Below are positions 8,270-17,511 of a stretch of 64,000 bases of DNA, one piece after another. Source of the stretch: Microthrixaceae bacterium. GTDB taxonomy: Bacteria > Actinomycetota > Acidimicrobiia > Acidimicrobiales > Iamiaceae. The position numbers were made by a program, and so were the translations under genes. Under the pieces are notes generated by a model that was not told the DNA's origin, ran no database searches, and saw only the letters and a list, made by a program, of their open reading frames with translations. Each line of letters opens with the position of its first letter. The stretch's first letter is position 1. The stretch covers positions 124,001 to 188,000 of the forward strand of contig JADJDU010000004.1 in assembly GCA_016702505.1 (NCBI GenBank). Reading direction: 5' to 3'.

Positions 8270-9244
8270 GTGAACCAGGAACCGCCAGTCCGCTACCGAA
8301 CCATCCACGGCCATCGGCGTGCTTATCGCCTGCTCGGCGAGGGGCCGCCCCTGCTGTTGCTCCACGGAATCGGAGACAGTTCGGCGAGCTGGCTGCCGGT
8401 CATGGCCGAACTGGCCCAGCACCACACCGTCATCGCTCCCGACCTGTTGGGCCACGGCAACTCGGCCAAACCCCGGGCCGACTACTCGGTGGCGGCCTAC
8501 GCCAACGGCATGCGTGACCTGCTGGAGGTGCTGGGTGTGGAACGGGCCACCGTGGTCGGGCACTCTCTGGGTGGAGGAGTTGCCGCCCAGTTCACATATC
8601 AATACCCCGAACGGTGCGAACGCCTCATCCTGGTGGCCACCGGCGGCGTCGCTCGGGCGGTGAACCCGTTTCTACGGGTGGCATCGGCGCCCCTGGCCGA
8701 AGTGCTTCTGGTCACGATGAACCTGCCTCCGATGCGCCCATTCGGGCGTCTCGGGTTGGAGTTCCTTCGCCAGGTCGGCCACGACATGGGTCGAGACAAG
8801 GACGAGCTGACCGAGGTCTTCAGCCGACTACCCGACACCGAGGCGCGGGTGGCCTTCACCCGCACCCTGCGTTCGGCGGTGGACTGGCGGGGCCAGGTCG
8901 TCACCATGCGGGATCGGGCCTACCTGACCGCCCACATGCCGACGCTGATCATGTGGGGCACCAACGACGGGATCATCCCGTCCCGCCACGCTCAGATCAT
9001 CCACGCGGCCATGCCCGGCAGCTTGCTCGAGTACTTCCCGGGTGCGGGTCACTTCCCCCACCACTCTGATCCTCAACGATTCATCGACCTCATCCTCACG
9101 TTCATCAACACCACGCCGCCGGCGGATCACAACCCCGAGGTGTGGCGAGCTGCCCTTCGCGACGGCAGGCCCGGGGTGTCCACCACCGAAGACGATGCCA
9201 TCCCCGAGCTCCGCACAGAGCGGCCCGGTCGGACCCGGGCCTGA
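8270..9244 (+). CDS. Alpha/beta hydrolase
   Basis: 324 residues from the GTG at 8270; an earlier in-frame ATG at 8177 would add a basic stretch made from the tandem repeat, so I prefer 8270. LLLLHGIGDSSASW (about 28-41) is the oxyanion-hole HG region. GHSLGG places the nucleophile at Ser99, TNDGIIP the acid at Asp233, and GAGHFPH the base at His261, so the triad is complete. The cap region is helical, as in epoxide-hydrolase-like and haloperoxidase-like enzymes. Substrate unknown. It is convergent with the MBL gene downstream. Confidence 0.9.
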   Translation: MNQEPPVRYRTIHGHRRAYRLLGEGPPLLLLHGIGDSSASWLPVMAELAQHHTVIAPDLLGHGNSAKPRADYSVAAYANGMRDLLEVLGVERATVVGHSLGGGVAAQFTYQYPERCERLILVATGGVARAVNPFLRVASAPLAEVLLVTMNLPPMRPFGRLGLEFLRQVGHDMGRDKDELTEVFSRLPDTEARVAFTRTLRSAVDWRGQVVTMRDRAYLTAHMPTLIMWGTNDGIIPSRHAQIIHAAMPGSLLEYFPGAGHFPHHSDPQRFIDLILTFINTTPPADHNPEVWRAALRDGRPGVSTTEDDAIPELRTERPGRTRA

Positions 9245-9291
9245 TCGCTGGCCTTGCTGGTCCTCACCGATAGACCGGCGACCGAACTCCG

Positions 9292-9312
9292 CCGGAAGGC
9301 TGTGCCTTTCGG
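9292..9312. terminator. Hairpin between convergent genes
   Basis: AAGGC-TGT-GCCTT with flanking CCG/CGG pairs lies between the convergent hydrolase and MBL stops, so it could terminate both directions. T-runs are weak. Confidence 0.4.
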
Positions 9313-9328
9313 TGGATCCGGCTTAGCG

Positions 9329-10258
9329 CTAGCCCAGCGGCGTGGGTTCGGGCAGTGTGACCACCCGGAAGTCCTGGCTCACCGCCGCCACCTCGTCGGG
9401 GAAGCGGGCCACATCCACCCCCAGGGCAAAGCCTGGCTCGACGCCGAGGGGGACGAAGAAGTCGTCGTGGTGGGTGGCCACGATCACCCGAGGTTGAAGG
9501 CGGGGCAGGATCCTCTCCAGGTAGCCCGGGGTGAACTGTCGGCCCGCGATCCCGCACAGCATCACGTCCACGTCACGGTGCCTGACCTCGTCGTCGATCA
9601 GGTCTGCCGATCCCTGGTGGTAGAGCGTGACCCCCGCGACAGCGATGTGGATGCCCCACACCTGGCCGCACTGGTAGGCCTGTGGGCACAGGTCACCCAA
9701 GTGTTCGCAGGTGAGCTCCCCGCCTTGGTTCACCTTGAGGCCCAGCACCAGCTTGGAATGGACGCTGGGGACGAAGGTCACCTCGAACGGCCCGATCTCA
9801 TAGACCCGGTGCGGCTCTACCACCACCGACCGATCGGCCAGCCCGTGAAGGGCCATGAGATGTCGGGCCGAAGTGCTGCCGTAGACGGTGGCACCGTCGC
9901 GACGGGCGATCTCGGGGGCATCGAGGGCATGGTCGAAGTGGGTGTGACCGACGAGAACGGCGTCGGCTTTGGGTACCCAACGGTTCACCAGGTTCCTGTC
10001 TGGAAGGACTGTCCGCCGTCTGAGCATGTCGGCGAATGGGGCTCGGCTCACATAGGGATCGATGAGAACCGTCGTGCCCTCGTAGGTGAGCACGAACCCG
10101 GCCACCCCGAGCCATCGCACCTCGAGGCCTGGGGGTAGGCCCAGATCGCCATCGGCCACCGCCAGGTCAGCAACCGTGGCCCGATCACGTGACTGGTGGC
10201 CGCTACGGGTGGCGGCATAGCTCAACAGGTCGACGGCATGACGCAGGGGTGAGGCCAT
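9329..10258 (-). CDS. Metallo-beta-lactamase fold hydrolase (UlaG / NAPE-PLD-like)
   Basis: 309 residues from the ATG at 10258. VRWLGVAGFVLTYEGTTVLIDPYVS (about 48-72) is the N-terminal beta-sandwich start typical of the UlaG-like branch. HTHFDH at 105-110 is the zinc motif HxHxDH. Further metal ligands are likely in FVPSVHSKL and near the end (ATHHDDFF). The family cleaves lactones or phosphodiesters; the substrate is not shown here. No signal peptide. Confidence 0.85.
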   Translation of the reverse strand: MASPLRHAVDLLSYAATRSGHQSRDRATVADLAVADGDLGLPPGLEVRWLGVAGFVLTYEGTTVLIDPYVSRAPFADMLRRRTVLPDRNLVNRWVPKADAVLVGHTHFDHALDAPEIARRDGATVYGSTSARHLMALHGLADRSVVVEPHRVYEIGPFEVTFVPSVHSKLVLGLKVNQGGELTCEHLGDLCPQAYQCGQVWGIHIAVAGVTLYHQGSADLIDDEVRHRDVDVMLCGIAGRQFTPGYLERILPRLQPRVIVATHHDDFFVPLGVEPGFALGVDVARFPDEVAAVSQDFRVVTLPEPTPLG

Positions 10259-10355
10259 GGCCGGCGAGGCTAGGGCTCTCCCGACCCTGGGCGCTCGGGG
10301 GCCAAGCGGATACATCAGGTCGAGTGGTTGATGGGCTGGCACGGGGCCCGAAAAC

Positions 10356-10393
10356 GACATCGGAGCGCCGGGTCAACCCGGCGCTCCGATGTC
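10356..10393 (-). terminator. Strong intrinsic terminator of the transglycosylase-like gene
   Basis: A perfect 17-bp stem with a TCAA loop (GACATCGGAGCGCCGGG and its complement) starts 21 bases after the stop, followed on the minus strand by GTTTT. Confidence 0.85.
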
Positions 10394-10413
10394 AGTTCCT
10401 ACGGCAGGGCCGA

Positions 10414-10884
10414 TCAGGCCGGGCAGCCACCACCTGGGATGCGCTTGCCGCCCGAACGCCACGGCTGCCAGCCGTCCTTGTACATGCGGTGGGCTTCAGC
10501 CGACAGGGCGCTGGCCACCTCGGCGTTCTTGAACGGGTCCTTCATCTCGGCGAAGTCGTAGCCGAAGGTCTTCTTGATCCACTTGGTGTGGGTGGGGTGG
10601 ATCTGGAAAAGGCCGGTGGTGCCGCTGCTCGGGTTGACGGCGTCGGCTTGGAAGCGGGACTCCCGGTTGACGATCCGCTCGGCACAAGCCGCGTTGAGGC
10701 CCCAGTGCTCGGCGATCGCCATCCTGGCGAAGCCTTCGGGTGAGCACGCGGTGGTTGCCCCGGCCACGGTCAGAACGGCCAAGAGGCCGACGACCAGGTG
10801 CCAGGGGCGGCGCCGACGCACCTCCGGCTTGGGGTTGCCGTCTCCGACGGAACCGTGGACCGGGGTGGGGGCGGGGCGTGTCAC
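10414..10884 (-). CDS. Membrane-anchored transglycosylase-like (SLT/lysozyme fold) protein
   Basis: 156 residues from the GTG at 10884, chosen because CAGGAG lies about 10 bases upstream. A basic stretch (RRRRPW) precedes a hydrophobic segment (about 28-46) ending TTACS, a possible lipobox, so the protein is exported and membrane-anchored. HWGLNAACAERIVNRESRF places the expected catalytic Glu at residue 75, and SSGTTGLFQIHP (87-98) matches the GLxQI/MQI motif of soluble lytic transglycosylases. It probably cuts peptidoglycan glycan strands. Monocistronic with its own strong terminator. Confidence 0.8.
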   Translation of the reverse strand: MTRPAPTPVHGSVGDGNPKPEVRRRRPWHLVVGLLAVLTVAGATTACSPEGFARMAIAEHWGLNAACAERIVNRESRFQADAVNPSSGTTGLFQIHPTHTKWIKKTFGYDFAEMKDPFKNAEVASALSAEAHRMYKDGWQPWRSGGKRIPGGGCPA

Positions 10885-11178
10885 TCGATGGAACTCCTGT
10901 TTCGGTGGTCCCACCCACCTCTGGAGGCGGGTCAGGTCCGGCAAATGCCGGGTGCTGCGGGCGGGAGGTGGACTCACCGGAGGTGGGCCGGGCTCCCGCT
11001 CTGGGGCTAACAGGGAGACATGTTTGTCGCATTCGTCATGGAAATGCAACATCAGCAAGCTGTCTGTGACACATGACAGGCGGATCGCAACCTGACGTAA
11101 CGGGTCCGACGGACCCAGTCCACGTGGCTCGCGCATCGCTGCCCAGAGGTCCCGCCACCGACCCGGGGAATGAAACAA
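10885..11178. other. Leader region of the transglycosylase-like gene, no gene seen
   Basis: About 290 bases of GC-rich leader. I looked for a c-di-AMP (ydaO) riboswitch, which is common before actinobacterial cell-wall hydrolase genes, but could not match its conserved blocks. No credible coding frame. Confidence 0.5.
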
Positions 11179-11202
11179 GCCCCCGGCATGGTGACCGGGG
11201 GC
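11179..11202 (-). terminator. Terminator of tRNA-Ser(GCU)
   Basis: GCCCCCGG/CCGGGGGC stem with an 8-base loop 13 bases after the tRNA, followed on the minus strand by TTGTTTCATT. Confidence 0.8.
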
Positions 11203-11214
11203 TCGTTCGCTTGG

Positions 11215-11303
11215 CGGAGAGGGTGGGATTTGAACCCACGGACGAGTTACCCCGTCACCTCCTTAGCAGGGAGGCCCGATCGGCCTGACTCCGGCACCTC
11301 TCC
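11215..11303 (-). tRNA. tRNA-Ser (anticodon GCT)
   Basis: Minus-strand acceptor GGAGAGG pairs with CCTCTCC. Anticodon loop CTGCTAA gives GCT; a long variable arm marks class II, and the T-loop is GGTTCAAATCC. CCA is not encoded. Confidence 0.95.
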
Positions 11304-11317
11304 GTGTTGCGGGCAGC

Positions 11318-11323
11318 ATCGTA
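11318..11323 (-). promoter_or_regulatory. Candidate -10 box of tRNA-Ser(GCU)
   Basis: TACGAT on the minus strand, 15 bases upstream of the tRNA 5' end. Confidence 0.4.
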
Positions 11324-11430
11324 CACACCACCGCCACCTCGGTCCCACGAGTTGGCCGTCACCCTTCCTGTAGCTGGTCGCCATCGGGCCCGGCGACCGG
11401 CAGAGTAGCCAGTGAGGGTTCAAGGCGACC

Positions 11431-11436
11431 TAGGAT
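11431..11436 (+). promoter_or_regulatory. Candidate -10 box of tRNA-Ser(UGA)
   Basis: TAGGAT 8 bases before the tRNA 5' end at 11444; the -35 is not convincing. Confidence 0.35.
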
Positions 11437-11443
11437 CACGGGC

Positions 11444-11528
11444 GGAGCGGTGGCAGAGCGGACGAATGCACCGGTCTTGAAAACCGGCGACCTGAGAGGG
11501 TCCGAGGGTTCGAATCCCTCCCGCTCCG
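11444..11528 (+). tRNA. tRNA-Ser (anticodon TGA)
   Basis: Acceptor GGAGCGG pairs with CCGCTCC. Anticodon loop CTTGAAA gives TGA, with a class II variable arm and T-loop GGTTCGAATCC. Divergent from tRNA-Ser(GCU) with about 140 bases between them. Confidence 0.95.
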
Positions 11529-11601
11529 CCAATGGGTTCTCCCGGGGTCGAGCCGTTAGCGGCGAAGTCCATGACGGGGGCGGCGGCGCCATACTGAGCC
11601 G

Positions 11602-12630
11602 ATGAGTTGGCGGAGGGGTCCAACGGGAGGCGGGGATGACGCCCCTACCCGAAGGCGCCCACTGTGGGTCGGCTCCGCGATCGTCGTTGTGGTCGTGGTC
11701 GTGGTCGTGGCGGCGACGTTGACTTGGCGTCGAGCCACCGACCCCAGCCGGCGCCTGGGGCCAGCACCGACGATCGTCGGTCAGCAGTGCGGACTGGGCA
11801 AGCCGCCCGCCGCCCTGTTGGCGCTCGACGGACAGAGCGGCCGCCTGTTGTGGTCCCGCCTGGTCGGCAACCTCGACCGCTACCAACCAACCGGGGTCGC
11901 AGTGGCCGCGGGCACTGTCGTCGTTCACGGTGAGAAGGGCCCCATCTGGGGCCTGTCAACCAGCGACGGCTCCCACCGGTGGTGCGCGTCGGGCGGGGTG
12001 GTGGCTGCCGTCGACGATCGGATGTTCACCATCGATGGCCGGGGATCCACCGTGGAACTAGACACCGTCTCCGGCACCGCCACCCAGGTATCCCCCGACG
12101 TTCTGGCCTCGTTGTTGGAGGCGGAGGCCGGCCCTATCGCAGTGAGCGGCGAATCGGCCGGTTGGTCTCAACACGCCCGCAATCTCCGTGCCGTCGACCG
12201 GGCCACCGGCGAGACCCTCTGGTCCCGGCGAGTTCCCGGCTACGCCCAGATCACCACGGCGTCGATGGTGCTCGTGAACGACCAGTCCAACGGAACCGGC
12301 CAGCTCTTGTCGGGAGAGGAGGGGTTGCCGGAAGAGGGCACGGTGACGGCTTACCGCCTCGACACCGGCGAGCGGGCCTGGTCTGAACGTTTCCCGTGGT
12401 TTGGCGGCCTGTTCCTGACCGGGGAACGTGTCTACCTCCAGGGCTGGTCGGATCGGACCATCCGAGCTGTCGATCCCCGGACGGGTCACCTGAGCTGGGC
12501 TCGAGAGCACGACAACCCGGGGCGAACGGTGCGATACCGCGACGTAGGTGCCATGACCGGCGTGGCCACCGATCCCGCCACCGGTCACGTGTTCGTCTTG
12601 TTGGTGTCCTCGCGACCTCATCGGGACTAG
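11602..12630 (+). CDS. Membrane-anchored PQQ-like beta-propeller protein
   Basis: 342 residues. A single transmembrane segment (about 22-41, largely Val) follows a short basic N-terminus, so the rest lies outside the membrane. The outside part holds propeller blades with the pattern LLALDGQSGRLLWSRLVG, LRAVDRATGETLWSRRVPG, VTAYRLDTGERAWSERFPW and IRAVDPRTGHLSWAREHDN, i.e. the D-x-x-(T/S)-G-x-x-x-W signature of PQQ-enzyme/BamB-type repeats. No catalytic motif is visible. Possible roles are surface scaffold or ligand binding; function unknown. Confidence 0.8.
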   Translation: MSWRRGPTGGGDDAPTRRRPLWVGSAIVVVVVVVVVAATLTWRRATDPSRRLGPAPTIVGQQCGLGKPPAALLALDGQSGRLLWSRLVGNLDRYQPTGVAVAAGTVVVHGEKGPIWGLSTSDGSHRWCASGGVVAAVDDRMFTIDGRGSTVELDTVSGTATQVSPDVLASLLEAEAGPIAVSGESAGWSQHARNLRAVDRATGETLWSRRVPGYAQITTASMVLVNDQSNGTGQLLSGEEGLPEEGTVTAYRLDTGERAWSERFPWFGGLFLTGERVYLQGWSDRTIRAVDPRTGHLSWAREHDNPGRTVRYRDVGAMTGVATDPATGHVFVLLVSSRPHRD

Positions 12631-12785
12631 AGCCCCTCGCGGATCGGTCACCTGCGTCGTGATCACGGTGGTAGATGGTCGGCTCTTCCATAGCCTCACC
12701 ACCTAGCCCGCGCGTGTCGATGCTCTCCAACGGCTCGGGACTTTCGCCCCTGCTGTCGGCCGGATCTGAGGCCGATGCTCAAAGG

Positions 12786-13405
12786 ATGACCAAGCCGCTG
12801 AAAGTCCTCCTGCTCGAGAGCCACCCCGGGGCCGGCACGACCACCGCGGATCGCTTGGTGCACGATGGCCATCAGGTCCACCGCTGCCACGAACCCGGAG
12901 ACACCGGCTTCGCCTGCATCGGCTTGGGACCCGACCGACATTGCCCCATCGACCGCCACATCGACGCCGCGGTACTGGTTCGCAGCGAGGACACGCCGAC
13001 CCCACCCCGCTCGAGGACGGGGTCAGGTGTGCGATCCGGGCCGGGATACCGGTGGTCGAGGTCAGCGGTACGGGGCCCGACCCCTTCGCCGAGTGGGTCG
13101 CTCTCCACGCCGATGAGTCTTCGGTCAGCGCGGCCTGTACTACGGCGGTGGAGCTGGCAGCCCAACCGCTCATCGCCGCGGTCTTGGCCAAGGTCACCCC
13201 ACTGTTGGACGAGGCTGGCTACAACCCCGACGATGTCGAATGCACCATCAGCACCGAGTTCCCCGACCTCGATCTCGATGTCGGGGTACCCGGGCCGGTC
13301 GATCGCCCGTTGGAGCAGGCGCTCGGCGTACGGGCCTACGACGCTCTTCGGCCCCTCACCCGTAGCTACAAGACGGTGAACGTCACCGTTCACGGTCTAA
13401 CCTGA
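12786..13405 (+). pseudogene. Hypothetical receiver-like protein, one frameshift
   Basis: ATG at 12786 follows AAAGG closely. The first frame, MTKPLKVLLLESHPGAGTTT onward, looks like a Rossmann/receiver-like N-terminus, with cysteines in FACIGLGPDRHCPID. Around 13000 the reading shifts to a second frame, PTPLEDGVRCAIRAGIPVVE to VNVTVHGLT, which completes a protein of about 205 residues. Both parts have good codon bias, so this is one gene with an indel, perhaps a sequencing error in the CCCC-rich stretch. I know no function. Confidence 0.6.
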
Positions 13406-13509
13406 ACGCGCGCTCAACTAGGCGGAACCGCGCGCAACCCGCCTGAAGAGCTGTGGTCACAGCAGTTTCGTATCATCGTTGACCAGCGAAAAGGCACGGG
13501 GAGGGCCGG

Positions 13510-15041
13510 TGGATAACGACATACATCCAACGGTCGCATCGACCTCCGCGCTCACCGAGGAACTCCGAAGGCTCATGGGGTTGAGGGCGCGGTCCTCGAT
13601 TCGCGACGGGTCGTTCCCGGCCGTGACCGCCTTGCTGTCCGAGGCGGAACTGACCTCCCCCGACTCCCGCCTGGCCGCAATGACGGCGTTGATCGACCAA
13701 GCGGTGGCGACCATCGACGATGCCGCTCACCGCCATGCCGCAGCGGCTCTACTCGGGTCCGGCGACGGACGATGGCGCACCGTCGCCCAGCGCGGCACCG
13801 AAGCCGCCAGCGCTTTCGCCTGCGGCTGGGATGCCTACCGCCGCAAGCGAGCATCTGGAACGGCCCAGCTCGACGACACCCTCGATTCCCTGGCTGCGGC
13901 CATGATCGCCGTTTCCCGATCCAGGCTGGCTCCCGAGGAGACCGCCACCGAACCGGGTCCAGGCCCGTTGGCCCCCGGCTCGAACGCCACCAGCGAGTCG
14001 ACGTCCCCCCCGATCGTTCCGATCGTCATCACCGACACGGAACACAGAGGCGCCGACACGGATCGTGGAGGACCTGACGGCCTCGAGCCGTCTCCGCCCT
14101 CCCGCCAGGCCAGGCGAAGGTCGATCGTTCTCATGACGCTGGTTGCGGCTGTGACCGTTGCCTTCGGGGCCTTGGCGATATGGGCTCTCACCCACGATGA
14201 CAAGGTGTCGGAGGCCAGCGACCCGAACACCTCGACCACCAGTTCCCGTCCTCGGAGTTGCGTCCAACTCACGCACAGGTTGGGCGACGTCGGACCAACC
14301 GCCGACGACGAGATCAGGGAGTGGGCGCCCTTGTTCCGTCAGGCCTCCAAGGACCTGCCCGCCGGAGCGAACACCTGCGCCGGGGTCATGGGACGCGATA
14401 GCGGCATGATCAACCAACCCATCTCAGACGGATCGGCGCAGGGGATCGGTGCCCTGGTTGCAGTGGAAGGAGAACCGCGCCGAACGCTGATGCTCCACCA
14501 CAGCGAGTTCTGGGTGCTCCGCAACTTCTACCTCGCCTACGGGGACAAGGCTGGAGTTCCCTACGAGCGAGACGATCGAGACGGATCCTGGGTGGTGCGC
14601 CTGACCCAGAGCGTCGTGGTCGGAGGCCCACATGAGGACGCCCGGCTCGTTTGGGGATCGATCCTCGCCGAATGGGCCGAGCGGGGCGGCATCGACGGCG
14701 AGATGGGCCTACCGGTGTCGGGCCAGCGAGACCTTCCCGGGGTCGGAATGGTGCAGGACTTCCAAGGTGGCCGAGTGACCATCGACTTCGTCGACTCGAC
14801 CCAGGTCGAATGGAAACCGATCCCGAACCCGGCCAGCCAGCTCCCACCCAACATCGCGGGCCGGGTGCTGGTCGCCGATGACGGCTCGTCTTGGTTGATC
14901 GACGAGAACGAAGTTCGCCACTGGCTTCCGGCCCGAAGTGACTACGGCTGTGCCACGTCGCTGGCTGTGGACGTAGTTCGCGACGTACCTATCATCGCGA
15001 TCGCCACCCTCGAGATCGGAGAGCCTTCAAGGTGTCGATGA
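13510..15041 (+). CDS. Surface protein with LGFP-like repeat, transmembrane anchor
   Basis: About 510 residues from the GTG at 13510 with GGGGAGG upstream; an earlier start at 13479 is possible. The N-terminal 100 residues are helical and cytoplasmic. A Pro/Ser/Thr linker precedes a transmembrane helix (about 205-225, IVLMTLVAAVTVAFGALAIW). The outer part carries WAERGGIDGEMGLPVSGQ and VQDFQGGRVTIDF, the LGFP repeat pattern known from actinobacterial cell-wall proteins. The C-terminus has a module, SSWLIDENEVRHWLP, shared with the next protein. The gene overlaps that gene by 10 bases, so the two are co-translated. Likely cell-envelope binding; the ligand is unknown. Confidence 0.75.
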
Positions 15042-16534
15042 CCGTGACCGACCCGTCCGCCAACCACTCGAAGCCCGACTCGCCAAAGCGTCCTGTGTCT
15101 GGCCGGCGCCAGAGCGCGGCGTTGGTCGCCCTCGGCGTGGCCGTGATCGCGGCGGGTGTGGTCTGGGTCGGTTCCCGGGAGCCCGAACGACCTGACGGTT
15201 CCAACCGGGTCCGACTCGATGCCATCGAGGCCCCCGATCGCGTCACCACCGGCCGAGCGAGCCGCAACGTCGAGCCTCCGACTCAGCCGGTCCTACCGTC
15301 CACCGAACTGGCCCTACCTACCACCATCCCAGGACGCCTGCCCACCGCTGCGGCCACGCGGACCCGGTCTGGCACCGGTAGCTCCACAGGCCGCTACGAA
15401 GGCAACGGTGGCTTCCTCGGAACTGCGACGATCCCGCACGGACCGAATCCCGACCGCTCATCGCCGGGCGGCTCTCCTGGACCGGGGGACACGTCATGGC
15501 TCCCCGGGCCCGATGTAGAGGCCCCCATTACCGGCCCGGTCACCAACCTGCCCGGGGACACCGACAGCGAGCTGCCCACACCACCGACCACGGCTCCCGA
15601 GTCGGCGCGGACACCAGACCCTGAAGAGGTCGACCCGCCCGATCCCGACGAGATCGGGTGCCCCAACCTTGGTCTGGTTCCCATCGGTGGCTACGAGGAT
15701 GCAGCCTCCTCGGCGTACGCCCACCTTCACACCATCTTCCGGTCGCTCGCTCCCAGCATCCGGGTCGGGAACGATCTGGTTTGCGGTCATCCCCTCGAGA
15801 GCTGGCGGGACCTGACCATCCAGCGCCTCATGGCGGGCGGCAAGTCGGCTGGCGTGATCATCACCGCCGCTGACGGCACCAGCGTCGCCATGCACATCAC
15901 CGACACCGAATGGAACACCTACCGTTTCCGCTACAACGGCGACGCTATCGGGGTGAATCTCGTCGGCTACCCGGTCGGGCGGATCCAGCTGAACGGGGTC
16001 GACATCATCAGGACAACCGCTGGTGGACTGGTGTTCGGCCAGCCCGGTGGACTCGGTCTGCCGGTCCTCGGTGGGCAATGGGACTTCTGGATCGCCGCTG
16101 GAGGACCCGCTGGCTACATGGGTCTTCCCATGGGTGTCCCCGAGTCCGCAGCCGGGCCCACTGGGGCCACCAGTTGGGCTCCGGGAATGGCTTCCACCGG
16201 TGCTCGTCAAACCTTCCAGCACGGCTGGACCTTCCTTGCGGGGGTCATCAGCGACGTGGACGCGTTATCACAACCGGCAGACCGCTATCGGTGGTTCCCG
16301 TGGAGCGAGCTGCCAGTCGATCCCAAGCCCGCCGTGGACTACCGGGGGCACATCATGAAGCTGGGTCCCACCACCTGGTACGTCGACAAGGACGGCATCC
16401 GACACTGGATCCCGTCGGCCAGCGCCTGGATGTGCGCCACGTGGGACCTCAAGGCCACCCAGTACGTAGTGGAAGCTTGGGAGCTGGATGCCTACCCAGA
16501 GGACTCCCATTTCGTGTGCGCCGACTACAAGTAG
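15032..16534 (+). CDS. Surface protein paralogous at its C-terminus to the upstream LGFP protein
   Basis: 500 residues. Transmembrane segment about 28-46, then a very Pro/Thr/Gly-rich linker (about 75-205) typical of wall-spanning regions, then a globular outer domain beginning at CPNLGLVPIGG. GGPAGYMGLPMGVPES and RQTFQHGWTFLAGVI resemble LGFP-type repeats. The end, TTWYVDKDGIRHWIPSASAW, matches the C-terminal module of the preceding gene (D-x-(D/N)-x-(I/V)-R-H-W-(I/L)-P). Start codon 10 bases inside the previous gene. No enzymatic motif. Confidence 0.75.
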   Translation: MSMTVTDPSANHSKPDSPKRPVSGRRQSAALVALGVAVIAAGVVWVGSREPERPDGSNRVRLDAIEAPDRVTTGRASRNVEPPTQPVLPSTELALPTTIPGRLPTAAATRTRSGTGSSTGRYEGNGGFLGTATIPHGPNPDRSSPGGSPGPGDTSWLPGPDVEAPITGPVTNLPGDTDSELPTPPTTAPESARTPDPEEVDPPDPDEIGCPNLGLVPIGGYEDAASSAYAHLHTIFRSLAPSIRVGNDLVCGHPLESWRDLTIQRLMAGGKSAGVIITAADGTSVAMHITDTEWNTYRFRYNGDAIGVNLVGYPVGRIQLNGVDIIRTTAGGLVFGQPGGLGLPVLGGQWDFWIAAGGPAGYMGLPMGVPESAAGPTGATSWAPGMASTGARQTFQHGWTFLAGVISDVDALSQPADRYRWFPWSELPVDPKPAVDYRGHIMKLGPTTWYVDKDGIRHWIPSASAWMCATWDLKATQYVVEAWELDAYPEDSHFVCADYK

Positions 16535-16554
16535 TCGACTCGCTAGGCCAGCGG

Positions 16555-17319
16555 TCAGGCCACGAACCGTCTTGGCACGGGAACCGCGTCGACGGCGTCG
16601 GCGCTGCGGCTCATGACGTCCACCCCACGGCAGAGGTTGGCCACCGAGATCACCTCGGACCATCGAGGTAGCGACACGTCGCTCACCGGTCCGCCGCCGC
16701 TCCGGCCCACCGGAGTGAGGATGCGACCGGCTTTGGTCAGTCCGACCCGCAGGGCGTAGGCCTGACGGCGCGACAGGCCACAGGTGTTCTGGGCGAACAT
16801 AGGTTCGAAGGCGTTGCGATACGCCGGACCGTGTTCGGGGTGGTCCATACGGTCTTGGATCCACGCGATGACGGCATCGGGATCGGTCTCCACCCCCACG
16901 CCGACGCACGCCAGCTGCTGGGACGTCGGTGTCGGCCTGACTCCGACCGTCGCGTCGGTGACGATGGCATGAAGGTCATCTGAGGAGCCGGCGTCGGTGG
17001 AGGGCACCGCCCTCGAGATCCCGGCCCGAGCCATCCGCACCCCGAGGAGTGGGTTGTCCACTCCATCTCCCCAAACCAGCGCAACCATCTCGGGCTGTCC
17101 CGGCAAGTTCCGGGCCAGCTTCCCAGCGGTGGTCAAAGATCCGTACCGGTCCCACGACGAGGGATCCGGACGGAGGGCAGCGAGAACCAGATCGAACTGT
17201 GTCGATCCGGGCTCGTCAACCAACCGAGCGGCCTCCTCCCATCCCATCGCCGTGGGCCGGTGACCCGCCACCTCTAGGGCCGCGGCCCGCCCCAGCCGCC
17301 CCACTTCTCCGTTGTCCAC
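16555..17319 (-). CDS. Pseudo-receiver-type hypothetical regulator
   Basis: 254 residues from a GTG at 17319. The frame continues upstream as IHVLVV, so the true start may be slightly earlier, but no ATG is available. VVDNGEVGRLGRAAALEVAG with FDLVLAAL resembles a response-regulator receiver, but the strand that should hold the phospho-accepting Asp reads LVLAAL, so phosphorylation is unlikely. The C-terminal third (CGLSRRQAYALRVGLTKAGR) is helical and may bind DNA. No partner kinase is adjacent. Function unknown. Confidence 0.55.
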   Translation of the reverse strand: MDNGEVGRLGRAAALEVAGHRPTAMGWEEAARLVDEPGSTQFDLVLAALRPDPSSWDRYGSLTTAGKLARNLPGQPEMVALVWGDGVDNPLLGVRMARAGISRAVPSTDAGSSDDLHAIVTDATVGVRPTPTSQQLACVGVGVETDPDAVIAWIQDRMDHPEHGPAYRNAFEPMFAQNTCGLSRRQAYALRVGLTKAGRILTPVGRSGGGPVSDVSLPRWSEVISVANLCRGVDVMSRSADAVDAVPVPRRFVA

Positions 17320-17437
17320 AACCAGAACATGTATCGCGCCGTCCCTCCTACTTCACGATCCGTGCGCAGGAGCACCAAACCGCGCGTTCGGGCCGACCGC
17401 AACGCACAAACTCGGGAGATCAGTGGGAAATGGGGAA

Positions 17438-17456
17438 CGCAGGCCTGTGACCTGCG
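17438..17456 (-). terminator. Possible terminator downstream of pheA
   Basis: CGCAGG and CCTGCG pair around a 7-base loop about 55 bases after the pheA stop; the minus-strand tail is TTCCCC. Weak. Confidence 0.35.
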
Positions 17457-17511
17457 GTTTTACCCGATGCTCCCCGCGTCTTCCCGACCCGGAACAGCGA
17501 TGGACCCGCCG

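Noticed and set aside
10885..11100. Possible c-di-AMP (ydaO) riboswitch before the transglycosylase-like gene
   Set aside because: The place is right, but I could not match the conserved blocks; only general GC-rich structure is present.
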